Shown piece after piece: positions 15,426-22,453 of a stretch of DNA of 29,135 nt. A model generated the notes under the pieces. It worked only from the letters and a program-made list of their open reading frames with translations, made no database searches and was not told the origin of the DNA. The DNA is from JANMEB01 sp041740495 (GTDB taxonomy: Bacteria > Planctomycetota > Planctomycetia > Pirellulales > Pirellulaceae). The stretch lies in assembly GCA_041740495.1 (NCBI GenBank), contig JBGSLW010000010.1, forward strand, positions 1 through 29,135, read 5' to 3'. The translations under genes and the position numbers were made by a program. Position 1 is the first letter of the stretch. Each line of letters opens with the position of its first letter.

Positions 15426-16475
15426 TTACGACTCGGAGAGTCGTACGACCTTGGAAGCGAAGTCCGCCGGTTCGGCCGCGACGTTGCTCGCGGCCCCCGG
15501 CGCAAAGCGAGCCCACCGTTCGGCGCGGCAGACCGCCACCGTGGCCGCCGCCAAGATCAAGGAACCGACCGCCACGTGGGCGGTGATCAAATTCATCTGC
15601 CAAAACGACTTTTCTGCAATCACGTAACGCTCGGCAAAGCCCCAGCCATGAAACCAGGCGGGCCAGCCGAATTTGACCACGTACGTCGTCACGCCCAGCA
15701 CGATCTGCACAACGACCAGAGCGGATAAAACGCGCGCCGGTCCGCGAAGTCCCGTCGGGCGATAACGCGCCGCCCAGCTCCAGGCCCCCGCGACGGCGGC
15801 CAGCCCCAGGATCAATAGCGCCACCGCCACATGCCACAAAATCAAGGTCTGAAATGCCGTCGTGTCGGCGTCCACGGGGATATGCCGCAGAAACGCCCCT
15901 AAGACCAGTTGCAGGTAAGCGGCAGGCCAAAACGCCCAAAACAGCGGGCGCCAGCCTCCGGCCCGTACGACCGCAGCGGCGTCCGAAGAATTCGCCGCCG
16001 CGTGCCACCAGCGGGAGGTGAAGACTATCATGGCCACGACGGTCGCAAAAAACAACGGGCCGAAACTCCCGTGCACCATCGCCAACAGGCGTTCATCCCG
16101 CACGACGCGTTGCCCGCCCAAAACCCCTTGGGCGATCACCATCGCCAGGATCAGCAGCGACCAGCCGCGGACCCACTTGCGGCGATTCTCCAGCCAGGTT
16201 GCCACAACCAGGGCGATGCAGACCAGACCCACGATCGACCCAAGAATCCGATGCCCGTGTTCGACGAACAAGTCCCACGGTCCGAAAAACCAATCGCGGA
16301 CCGGGTAGGCGAACATGTTGTAGTTGTACGTGTTCGGCCAATCGGGAACCGCCATCCCGGCGTCGTAGGTCGTCACCAGCCCACCCACCCAGATCAGAGG
16401 AAACACCAAGACCGCATCCAACATCGCGATGCGATGGGTCCAACGGGCGGGAGCCTGGGCAGATAGTGTACACAT
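15426..16475 (-). CDS. ctaA: haem A synthase (COX15/CtaA family)
   Basis: This 349-aa polytopic protein oxidises the methyl group of haem O to the formyl group of haem A in the inner membrane. It has the family's two-fold helix arrangement with the conserved histidines: EHGHRILGS (His73/His75) and AMVHGSFGP in the first half, LILWHVAVA and LITAHVAVGS in the second. The N-terminal GGLVTTYDAGMAVPDWPNTYNYNMF matches the conserved periplasmic loop of the COX15 type. The ATG directly abuts the coxA stop codon, so translation is probably coupled. It lies between coxA and ctaB, forming a haem A supply unit inside the oxidase operon. The C-terminal 20 residues look unstructured. Confidence 0.95.
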   Translation of the reverse strand: MCTLSAQAPARWTHRIAMLDAVLVFPLIWVGGLVTTYDAGMAVPDWPNTYNYNMFAYPVRDWFFGPWDLFVEHGHRILGSIVGLVCIALVVATWLENRRKWVRGWSLLILAMVIAQGVLGGQRVVRDERLLAMVHGSFGPLFFATVVAMIVFTSRWWHAAANSSDAAAVVRAGGWRPLFWAFWPAAYLQLVLGAFLRHIPVDADTTAFQTLILWHVAVALLILGLAAVAGAWSWAARYRPTGLRGPARVLSALVVVQIVLGVTTYVVKFGWPAWFHGWGFAERYVIAEKSFWQMNLITAHVAVGSLILAAATVAVCRAERWARFAPGAASNVAAEPADFASKVVRLSES

Positions 16476-18257
16476 TTACACCACCTCGTGCTGCGGCCAG
16501 TAATCGGCCGCGTGCTGGGGATGACTGTATTCGTAGGGACCGCGGTACACGACCGGGGTCGACGCAAAATTTTCGTGCGGTGGGGGACTGCTGGTCGCCC
16601 ATTCCAAGGTGTTCGCCTCCCACGGGTTGGGACTCGCCCGCCGCCCAAAACACAAACTCCACACGATGTTGATCAGGAACGGGAGCTGAGCAACGGCCAA
16701 GCCGATGGCGCATACGGTGATGAATCGATTCAGCGGCAACAGGTCGGCGAACGCCTGGATGTGGTAGGGATCGGCGTAACGGCGCGGGAAGCCGCGGGCC
16801 CCCAACAAATGCATCGGAAAAAACGTGCCGTTGAGAAACAGGAACGTCAGCAGAAAATGCAGCTTTCCCAGGGGTTCGTTCAACATCCGTCCGAACATCT
16901 TGGGAAACCAATAGGAGACCGCTCCGAACACCGCCAACAACGTGCCGGCGAACAACACATAGTGGAAATGGGCCACGATCATGTACGTGTCGTGGATGTA
17001 GATGTCGACCGGAGTCGCCGCCATCAGGATCCCGGACAGCCCGCCGATCACGAACATCACCACAAATCCGGCGGCAAACAGCAGCGGCGTTTGCAGTCGC
17101 AAACACCCTCCCCACATCGTCGCCAGCCAGTTGAAGACCTTCACACCGCTGGGCAGGGCGATGAGCATCGTCGAGACCATGAACGCCATCGAGATCAGCG
17201 GGTTCATTCCCGAAACAAACATGTGGTGTCCCCACACGATCACACCCAGTCCGGCGATCGCAGAGACCGCGTAGACCATGGGCCGGTAGCCGAACAACGG
17301 CTTGCGTGCGAAACAGCTGAGGATATCGGAGACCATCCCCATCGCGGGCAGAATCATGACGTACACCGCCGGATGCGAATAGAACCAAAACAGATGTTGC
17401 CAGAGCAGCGGCTGCCCGCCGGTATTGGCCGGCGTGGCGTTGTTGACTTCAACCGCCGCGGGCAAATAAAACCCAGTCCCAAACTGCCGATCCGCGAGCT
17501 GCAGCAACAAGGCAACCGTCAGCACGGGGAGCGTGATCGATTGGAGGATCGCCGTGATAAAGAGCCCCCAGATCGTCATCGGCAGGCGGAACCAGCCGAG
17601 CCCGGGAGCTCGCAATGCAATGATCGTCGTCAGATAATTGATCGACCCCAGCAGCGAGGAGACTCCCACGAACAGGAGTGACAACAGCCAATAGGTCTGG
17701 GCGTCTCCGGCGTTGGGCATCGCCGCTCGCAAGATCGAAAGAGGCGGATACGCCGTCCACCCGGCGCCCGGTCCGTACCCCGGCGTCAAGAAACTGATCA
17801 CCACCAGGATGAACGCCGGCCACATCAGCCAGTAACTCAACATATTGAGCCGGGGAAACGCCATGTCCCGGGCTCCGATCATCAGCGGGATCAAATAGTT
17901 GCCGAAGGCGCCGGTCAGTAGCGGGATGATCACGAAAAAGACCATCACGGTTCCGTGCATCGTGAACAACATCGTGTAGAACTCCGGCGAGATCTGCCCC
18001 CCCTGCTCGGCGAACAGCCAAGAACCGAAGATCGGCATGTCGCTCCAGGGCCAGGCCAATTGCCAGCGGATCGCCAAGGCCAACAAGCCGCCCACGCCCA
18101 GCCAAATAAAACTGGAAAGCAAAAATTGCAAACCGATGATCTTGTGGTCGGTGGAGAAGATGTACCGCCGCACAAAGCCAGTCGGCGCCGAATGGGCCGG
18201 CGCGGCGGGCTTTGCGAATTCGCGCGAGTCGAATGATTCGTTCACGGCAGTTGTCAT
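16476..18257 (-). CDS. coxA: cytochrome c oxidase subunit I, A2-type motif
   Basis: This 593-aa catalytic subunit of an aa3-type oxidase reduces O2 to water and pumps protons. Haem and copper ligands are present: His101 (TMHGTV), His295 (HPAVY, with the cross-linked Tyr299), His344/His345 (WGHHMF), and His430/His432 (VAHFHYV). The D-channel entrance Asp131 and Asn138 (RDMAFPRLN) and the K-channel Lys373 (SGVKVFNW) are there. The segment that reads GHPEVY in A1-type enzymes is YSHPAVY (293-299). Thus the channel glutamate is missing and the Tyr-Ser pair that defines A2-type oxidases is present. The 30-residue N-terminal extension is Ala/Pro rich. No strong ribosome site precedes the ATG at 18257. 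A 405-bp gap separates it from coxB; ctaA follows with no gap. Confidence 0.97.
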   Translation of the reverse strand: MTTAVNESFDSREFAKPAAPAHSAPTGFVRRYIFSTDHKIIGLQFLLSSFIWLGVGGLLALAIRWQLAWPWSDMPIFGSWLFAEQGGQISPEFYTMLFTMHGTVMVFFVIIPLLTGAFGNYLIPLMIGARDMAFPRLNMLSYWLMWPAFILVVISFLTPGYGPGAGWTAYPPLSILRAAMPNAGDAQTYWLLSLLFVGVSSLLGSINYLTTIIALRAPGLGWFRLPMTIWGLFITAILQSITLPVLTVALLLQLADRQFGTGFYLPAAVEVNNATPANTGGQPLLWQHLFWFYSHPAVYVMILPAMGMVSDILSCFARKPLFGYRPMVYAVSAIAGLGVIVWGHHMFVSGMNPLISMAFMVSTMLIALPSGVKVFNWLATMWGGCLRLQTPLLFAAGFVVMFVIGGLSGILMAATPVDIYIHDTYMIVAHFHYVLFAGTLLAVFGAVSYWFPKMFGRMLNEPLGKLHFLLTFLFLNGTFFPMHLLGARGFPRRYADPYHIQAFADLLPLNRFITVCAIGLAVAQLPFLINIVWSLCFGRRASPNPWEANTLEWATSSPPPHENFASTPVVYRGPYEYSHPQHAADYWPQHEVV

Positions 18258-18662
18258 CGATTGTTAAAGGTCATTCCCAAACCGACTCGGCCCCTCACCC
18301 TGCCCACGCCCCCGCGGCAGGGAGGCGGGCAGCAGGCATTCTTTGTTCAGCATGTATTGCGAATTCTTCGTTTAACGCCAAGCCGGAGGCGCCGGCTGCG
18401 CCCTAACCGGCAATCCCAACGTGCCGGCGCCTCCGGCTTGGCGTTAAACACAATACCGTTCAACGTAGGCTCATATGCTGCCATGCGTTTCCAAGAAGCG
18501 GTGCGTAAACCGGATTGCTTGTACAACCTGTCGAAATCCATCACGAAGTGATGCGCTCTATTGAACGGTAGTGGCGTTAAACGAAATGTCAGAAACATGG
18601 TGCCATAAAACGACGCGGCTTCCAGCGGAGAGGATGATGGGCAAGAGCTGATTGGAAGTATT
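18258..18662. other. 405-bp intergenic region inside the cox operon
   Basis: No convincing gene is present. From the coxA side it holds a GC-rich hairpin (CCCTGCC at 18298-18304 with GGCAGGG at 18316-18322) and then a nested palindromic element (18367-18585). It may hold a promoter for the distal genes or an mRNA-processing site. A short minus-strand frame (18347-18598) spans the palindromes but shows no recognisable domain or start. Confidence 0.7.
18367..18585. repeat. nested palindromic element with 14-bp perfect terminal inverted repeats
   Basis: The ends TTCGTTTAACGCCA (18367-18380) and TGGCGTTAAACGAA (18572-18585) are perfect inverted repeats. Inside are a perfect 27-bp inverted repeat (18370-18396 with 18423-18449), a 10-bp pair TACCGTTCAA (18454-18463) with TTGAACGGTA (18561-18570), and a hairpin CATCAC-GAA-GTGATG (18539-18553). 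The 27-bp right arm closely matches the start of each 58-bp unit at 1-142. No target-site duplication is obvious, so a mobile origin is only suggested. Confidence 0.8.
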
Positions 18663-19463
18663 TCACTCCGTCACTCGCATTCTCGCCGCGGCGTACTCCG
18701 CCAATTTCGCGTCAAACGCCTGGCGCGAAACCGGGAAGAGCAGGGCGTTCATCTTGTAATGCCCCCAGCCGCACAGCTCCGCACAAACCAGATCCAATCG
18801 TCTCCCGATCGCGGAGGGCTCGATCCGAAACCACAACGCCTGCGTCAGGCCGGGGACGACATCTTGTTTGACCCGCAGCTCCGGAACAAAAAAGCTGTGG
18901 ATCACATCGCGACTTCGCAGTTCCAAAACGACATTTTCACCAACCGGCAGGTAAAGTTCGTTCTCGACGTACAGATCGTCGCGCGAATCGAGTTTTCCGT
19001 CTGGGCCGGCGTAGAGGACTTCCCAGCCAAACTGTTTGGCGGTGATCCGAGCCAACGGGGGCTGGTCGACCCGAGCGCCGTTCACGACGACTTGCGGTCG
19101 GTTCAGCTTGTTCTCAGCCCAGGCTTCCATTTGGTAAAGCGCCAGCCAGATCAGGATCGCTGCGGGGATCAAAGTCCAAATCACCTCCAGCGCCAGATTC
19201 CCATGGACATGCCGGGCCGGTGCGCGGTTCGAGCCCGAGAATCGAAAAATCGACCACGCCAACAAGCAGCCGGTGCCCAGCAGAATCGCGGCGCTGAGAT
19301 AGTGAATCAGCCAGTACAGGTGATCGATCGTCTGACCGGCTTCGCTGTAGACCGCCGGCAAAGTCGCGGTCTGCAGCGGAGGCAGTCGCCCGCACGCCGC
19401 GTATACGGCGACGGCGCCCAACGGCACGCAGAGAAAAACCAGACTCCAGAACCACCGTCCCAT
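18663..19463 (-). CDS. coxB: cytochrome c oxidase subunit II
   Basis: This 266-aa subunit carries the binuclear CuA centre that receives electrons from a periplasmic donor and passes them to subunit I. It has an N-terminal hydrophobic segment (about 5-23, possibly a cleaved signal), two membrane helices (about 52-74 and 92-111), and a periplasmic cupredoxin domain. The CuA ligands are His189 (DVIHSFFVP), Cys227, Glu229, Cys231, His235 and Met238 (CAELCGWGHYKM). The aromatic patch reads QFGWEVLY, where many enzymes have QWWWE. No cytochrome c domain is fused. The ATG at 19463 is preceded by GAGG at 5 nt; the open frame upstream is read-through antisense of the cytochrome gene. The cytochrome gene ends 11 nt before it. 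Confidence 0.96.
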   Translation of the reverse strand: MGRWFWSLVFLCVPLGAVAVYAACGRLPPLQTATLPAVYSEAGQTIDHLYWLIHYLSAAILLGTGCLLAWSIFRFSGSNRAPARHVHGNLALEVIWTLIPAAILIWLALYQMEAWAENKLNRPQVVVNGARVDQPPLARITAKQFGWEVLYAGPDGKLDSRDDLYVENELYLPVGENVVLELRSRDVIHSFFVPELRVKQDVVPGLTQALWFRIEPSAIGRRLDLVCAELCGWGHYKMNALLFPVSRQAFDAKLAEYAAARMRVTE

Positions 19464-19474
19464 CGCCACCTCGG

Positions 19475-20845
19475 CTATTGCTGTGGACCTGCCGGCAGGG
19501 CATGGAGCGCGGCGCCCCCCACCGGCTCGTAGGGGAGATTCAACACAAACGCGACCAGCGCCCAGACTTCGTCCTCGCTCAAGGCCGAGGCGTCCGGCAT
19601 CCCGGACCCTTCGATTCCGTTGGCGATCCGGCGATACAAGTCGGCAATTTGGTCTCCACCCCGGTAGATCCGAAATCGGAGATTGCGCGGGCGGATAGCG
19701 CGAGGCGGCAGGGCCCCGACGGCGACGAACGGCGCATAGGCCTGGACATCCAGAGGATCGATGTTGGCCCCTTTGACCCATTGGCTCGTCCAGTCGTCGT
19801 AGTTTTCGGTTTGGCCATCCCCCAACCCGGTCTGGCCATGGCACTGGGCGCAGTTTGCTTTGCCGCCGAACAAAGTGCGGCCGCGTTCCACCAGCGACGC
19901 AAACTCCGGCCCCTCTTGCCACAGTCCCGTCGGCGGTTCCGGGACGGGGGAGGGCGAACGATTTTCCCAGCGTTCGACGACGTCGAACAGAATGTCCTCC
20001 ACCACAAAACTCAGCTGGTCTTCGTATTCGCTTTTCTGCGGGTCGTCCGCAATTTCCCCCAAGGCCCCGGGATGCTGTTGTCGCCACGTCAAGTCGACGA
20101 GAGGTTCGCCCGTCTCCAGGCCGGGCAACTCCGCCAGCAAACGCATCTCCACTTGCCCTCGAATCGCCAAGTACTTGACGTAATCGACCAAAGCCGTCAA
20201 CTCGTGATCGTCGAGCGTTCGGAAGGCCGGCATCGCCGTTCCAGGAATGCCTTGGCGAATCACGCGTGCCAGGTCGTCGTCGGTGGGAGGTTTGCCCAAC
20301 TTGGTCGACTTGAATTTGAACTTGCCCAACCGAAAGTCGCGTGGGTACGGGTTGAGAAAACCGGCGGTCGGGCCCGCCCCGTCCCCCGTTATCCCGTGGC
20401 AGTGGGCACAATGCTCGCGATACAAACCGACTTGTTCGCCGCGGCGATCGCTGCGGACCGCGCCGGCCGCCCGCTGAAGATTCACCTGATCGATCAAGTC
20501 TCGCAGCGGATCCTCGTCTCCCAACAAGTAGGGGACATGCGGGTCATTGGGAGTGCCGAACAGTCCCCCCAGGATGTCGACGACATTCTGGCGTTGTGCG
20601 TCGGCCAGCGGAGTCGACTTGGCCGCCTGCTGATATTGGATCTTGAGGAATTCGACTTGATTCAAACGAAACTGCGGCTCGCGCGAGCAACCGGCCAACG
20701 CGAACCCCGCGATCGCGGCGCCGAGAAACGTCACGGAGTTTCGCAACAGCCCGCGGCGGAAGCGGCCTCCGACGGATCGAACGACCGGACGGGTTCGGTC
20801 GTATCGGAAGCTATCTCGCCGCACAAACATCACCTCAAAATTCAC
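19475..20845 (-). CDS. dihaem c-type cytochrome lipoprotein
   Basis: This 456-aa protein has two CxxCH haem sites: CAHCH (146-150) and CAQCH (332-336). Each is followed by a probable axial methionine (GTAMPAF, Met205; GSGMPD, Met416), so there are two class I cytochrome c domains. A hydrophobic segment ends in FALAGC (Cys53), a lipobox that would anchor it to a membrane facing the periplasm. The linker between the haems (about 230-320) is acidic and has no recognised fold. The GTG start at 20845 lies 1 nt after the stop of the small lipoprotein gene; an ATG at 20830 is also possible and gives a more usual signal length. It lies directly upstream of coxB, so it is a strong candidate for electron delivery to the oxidase. 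It may also replace a cytochrome domain missing from subunit II. Confidence 0.92.
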   Translation of the reverse strand: MNFEVMFVRRDSFRYDRTRPVVRSVGGRFRRGLLRNSVTFLGAAIAGFALAGCSREPQFRLNQVEFLKIQYQQAAKSTPLADAQRQNVVDILGGLFGTPNDPHVPYLLGDEDPLRDLIDQVNLQRAAGAVRSDRRGEQVGLYREHCAHCHGITGDGAGPTAGFLNPYPRDFRLGKFKFKSTKLGKPPTDDDLARVIRQGIPGTAMPAFRTLDDHELTALVDYVKYLAIRGQVEMRLLAELPGLETGEPLVDLTWRQQHPGALGEIADDPQKSEYEDQLSFVVEDILFDVVERWENRSPSPVPEPPTGLWQEGPEFASLVERGRTLFGGKANCAQCHGQTGLGDGQTENYDDWTSQWVKGANIDPLDVQAYAPFVAVGALPPRAIRPRNLRFRIYRGGDQIADLYRRIANGIEGSGMPDASALSEDEVWALVAFVLNLPYEPVGGAALHALPAGPQQ

Positions 20846-20846
20846 G

Positions 20847-21020
20847 CTATTCCCAATCCAGACTTTCGATATCGGAGCGAATTTGCAGCGCGTTGCTGAG
20901 ATCGGGATGCAATTCCGCAGCCGCGGGGGCTCGATGACAACCGCAGATCGAGGCGCCGATCAACCCCGCAACCCCCCAGGCAACGCGACTCCACGCCGCG
21001 GCGAATCGTCGCAGGGGCAT
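20847..21020 (-). CDS. small putative lipoprotein
   Basis: The ATG at 21020 gives 57 aa and is preceded by AGGGA. The sequence MPLRRFAAAWSRVAWGVAGLIGASICGC is a compact lipoprotein signal with the lipobox SICGC, followed by about 30 polar residues. The in-frame ATG at 21086 would put the cysteine near residue 49, too far for a usual signal. The stop is 1 nt before the cytochrome gene start, so the two are surely co-translated. I recognise no family. It could be an accessory protein of the cytochrome or oxidase complex. Confidence 0.55.
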   Translation of the reverse strand: MPLRRFAAAWSRVAWGVAGLIGASICGCHRAPAAAELHPDLSNALQIRSDIESLDWE

Positions 21021-21138
21021 GTTCCCTGCTGCGAGACTCGGCGATGTCTTCCCCGCAAACTCTTTCGCGCTCGATCGGAACGGCATCGACTCGGACCTTA
21101 GTTTACCTAACTACACTCGCTTGCGGCCGATGGAAAAC

Positions 21139-21201
21139 AGCCGCAAGGCGCTAGCCTCGGTTTCTTCACGCGTCGGAAACCGCGGCTAGCGCCGTTCGGC
21201 T
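21139..21201. repeat. GCTAGC-core palindromic repeat, copy 1
   Basis: Two 26-nt arms (21139-21164 and 21176-21201) pair almost completely around an 11-nt loop. The core is GGCGCTAGCC-CGGTTTC against GAAACCG-GGCTAGCGCC. A closely similar element lies at 23796-23876. It is located after the cupredoxin stop and before the small lipoprotein gene, so it could attenuate or process the operon mRNA. Confidence 0.88.
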
Positions 21202-21218
21202 TAATTCGTCAACGCTAC

Positions 21219-22121
21219 CTAGTCGGCCGCGTTCAGCGGTTGGGCGGGGAACTTCAGCGAGCCCAGGTCCAACGCCTCGCCCGCGACAATTTCGAACTCG
21301 GCTTCGCCCCGGCGGCCAAGAAACTCCTTGTCATCCCGCTGCAACGCCTTCAAGTATCCGACCTTCTTATGCCAGAATTGAAACTTCCACTTGCCGGCTG
21401 GCAGGTTTTCTATCCGGAACTCGCCCGCGGCATTGGTGATCGCTACGTACGGATGATCCTTCACCAGCAACAGCCCTTTCATGAAGGGGTGGATATTGCA
21501 TTCGACATCGGCCGGCAATCGATCGGGCTCTTCGTAGCTGACTTCGACCATCCCTCCGGCCGGGATGTTCTTATTTTTTTCTGAGACGTTGAGCGTGTGG
21601 ACGTTGTGTCCCACCGAGTCGCTGTTCTTCATCTGCAACGTCTGGCCGACTCGGGCGAACGAGGCGCGCGGGACGAATCGGCAGCGAACGTTGTCCAGCA
21701 CGATCGGTTGCTTGGCCGCTTCTTCGTAACTGGGATGGACCGCCGGAGCATCGTCCCCGCGATCCAAGTACAACATCACGTAGACGTCGCGCAGGCCTCC
21801 ATCCTTAGCGACCACGACTGTCTCATCCGGGATTTCGCCGTCGGCCAGGCAGACTTCGCGATCCTTTTCGACGGTGAGCATCCGCGGATCGTTGACCGGC
21901 CCGTCCACCACAATCCTCCCTTGCAAATGCCCCCAATCGTTGGACGATTGCGGGGCGACCCGATCGCCGGCGACCGACGTGGAGACGGCGTAGGTGCCCG
22001 AGCCCGTATCGCCGGGTTGCTGCTGCGCGGCGCTTGCCGGGAGGCACTGCCCCATGGTCAGGCCCGCAATCAGCGCCGCACCCAAGTGAAATTGCCGACG
22101 AAGTTTCGTCCAAGGTTTCAT
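21219..22121 (-). CDS. exported cupredoxin-like protein with carboxypeptidase-regulatory-like fold
   Basis: This 300-aa protein begins with a Sec signal (HLGAALIAGLTMGQCLPASAAQQ). Its middle resembles the plastocyanin-like or methylamine-utilisation protein group: VGQTLQMKNSDSVGHNVHTLN, then VECNIHPFMKGLLLV. His172 or His175, Cys208, His211 and Met214 are arranged as in a type I copper site, although the order and spacing are only approximate. The C-terminal third (YVAITNAAGEFRIENLPAGKWKFQFWHKKVGYL) has the carboxypeptidase regulatory-like beta-sandwich pattern. It is probably periplasmic and copper-binding. As first gene of the cox cluster it may carry electrons to the oxidase or bring copper for CuA/CuB. 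The ATG at 22121 is the natural start. Confidence 0.8.
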   Translation of the reverse strand: MKPWTKLRRQFHLGAALIAGLTMGQCLPASAAQQQPGDTGSGTYAVSTSVAGDRVAPQSSNDWGHLQGRIVVDGPVNDPRMLTVEKDREVCLADGEIPDETVVVAKDGGLRDVYVMLYLDRGDDAPAVHPSYEEAAKQPIVLDNVRCRFVPRASFARVGQTLQMKNSDSVGHNVHTLNVSEKNKNIPAGGMVEVSYEEPDRLPADVECNIHPFMKGLLLVKDHPYVAITNAAGEFRIENLPAGKWKFQFWHKKVGYLKALQRDDKEFLGRRGEAEFEIVAGEALDLGSLKFPAQPLNAAD

Positions 22122-22198
22122 GGCACCCCAACAGGTTGAAGTCGAAGTCGATTCGCACCAAACAAGTCGACTCGGGACCGAGTCGTCTGGAACACGTT

Positions 22199-22228
22199 AT
22201 TATGCGTCGAAGCGGTGCCGGTCGACAA
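22199..22228 (-). promoter_or_regulatory. candidate promoter of the cox operon
   Basis: On the minus strand TTGTCG (complement of 22223-22228) and CATAAT (complement of 22199-22204) are 18 nt apart. Matches are 4/6 and 5/6. Transcription would start near 22192, about 70 nt before the cupredoxin ATG. Confidence 0.5.
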
Positions 22229-22269
22229 GCGTCGCAGAAATTGCCATGATACTTGGATAGCGCGAGGAC

Positions 22270-22318
22270 CCCCTCCCCGGCCGCCTCCTGCGGCCGACCC
22301 TCCCCCAGGGAGGGTGAA
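22270..22318 (-). repeat. double-hairpin intergenic element, copy B
   Basis: CGGCCGC-CTCCT-GCGGCCG (22278-22296) is followed by ACCCTCCC (22297-22304) and GGGAGGGT (22308-22315), then GAA. Read on the minus strand it matches the element at 11315-11362 almost base for base. It lies between divergent promoters in the 332-bp gap 22122-22453, so it cannot be simply a 3'-end terminator. Confidence 0.88.
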
Positions 22319-22343
22319 GTTGCAAACCACTCGACCTCCAAAT

Positions 22344-22352
22344 TGATATAAA
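22344..22352 (+). promoter_or_regulatory. candidate extended -10 promoter of purD
   Basis: TG-A-TATAAA forms an extended -10 box about 100 nt before the purD ATG. No good -35 box lies at the usual distance, which fits extended -10 promoters. Confidence 0.4.
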
Positions 22353-22453
22353 AGCGTGCGACCTGAGGCGGGTCGGTTCAAGCCGAATTGAGTTTGGCCT
22401 GCGACGTTTCATCGCAGGCGATCGACCGCGACGAGCGAAAGCGAAATCTTCCC

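Noticed and set aside
16488..17681. 397-aa open frame on the + strand across coxA
   Set aside because: It is antisense to coxA, which has every ligand residue. The frame is His/Gln/Arg-rich, a typical shadow.
18347..18598. 83-aa minus-strand frame in the coxB-coxA gap
   Set aside because: It runs through both arms of the palindromic element and has no domain or ribosome site. It may hold a remnant of coding sequence, but that cannot be shown here.
18663..20411. 582-aa continuous frame that would make a fused coxB
   Set aside because: Only the last 266 codons are subunit II; the upstream part is an Arg/Gly/Pro-rich alternative frame of the cytochrome gene. The ATG at 19463 with GAGG before it is the start.
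19478..20899. 473-aa open frame on the + strand across the cytochrome gene
   Set aside because: It is antisense to a gene with two CxxCH sites and axial methionines. No recognisable family.
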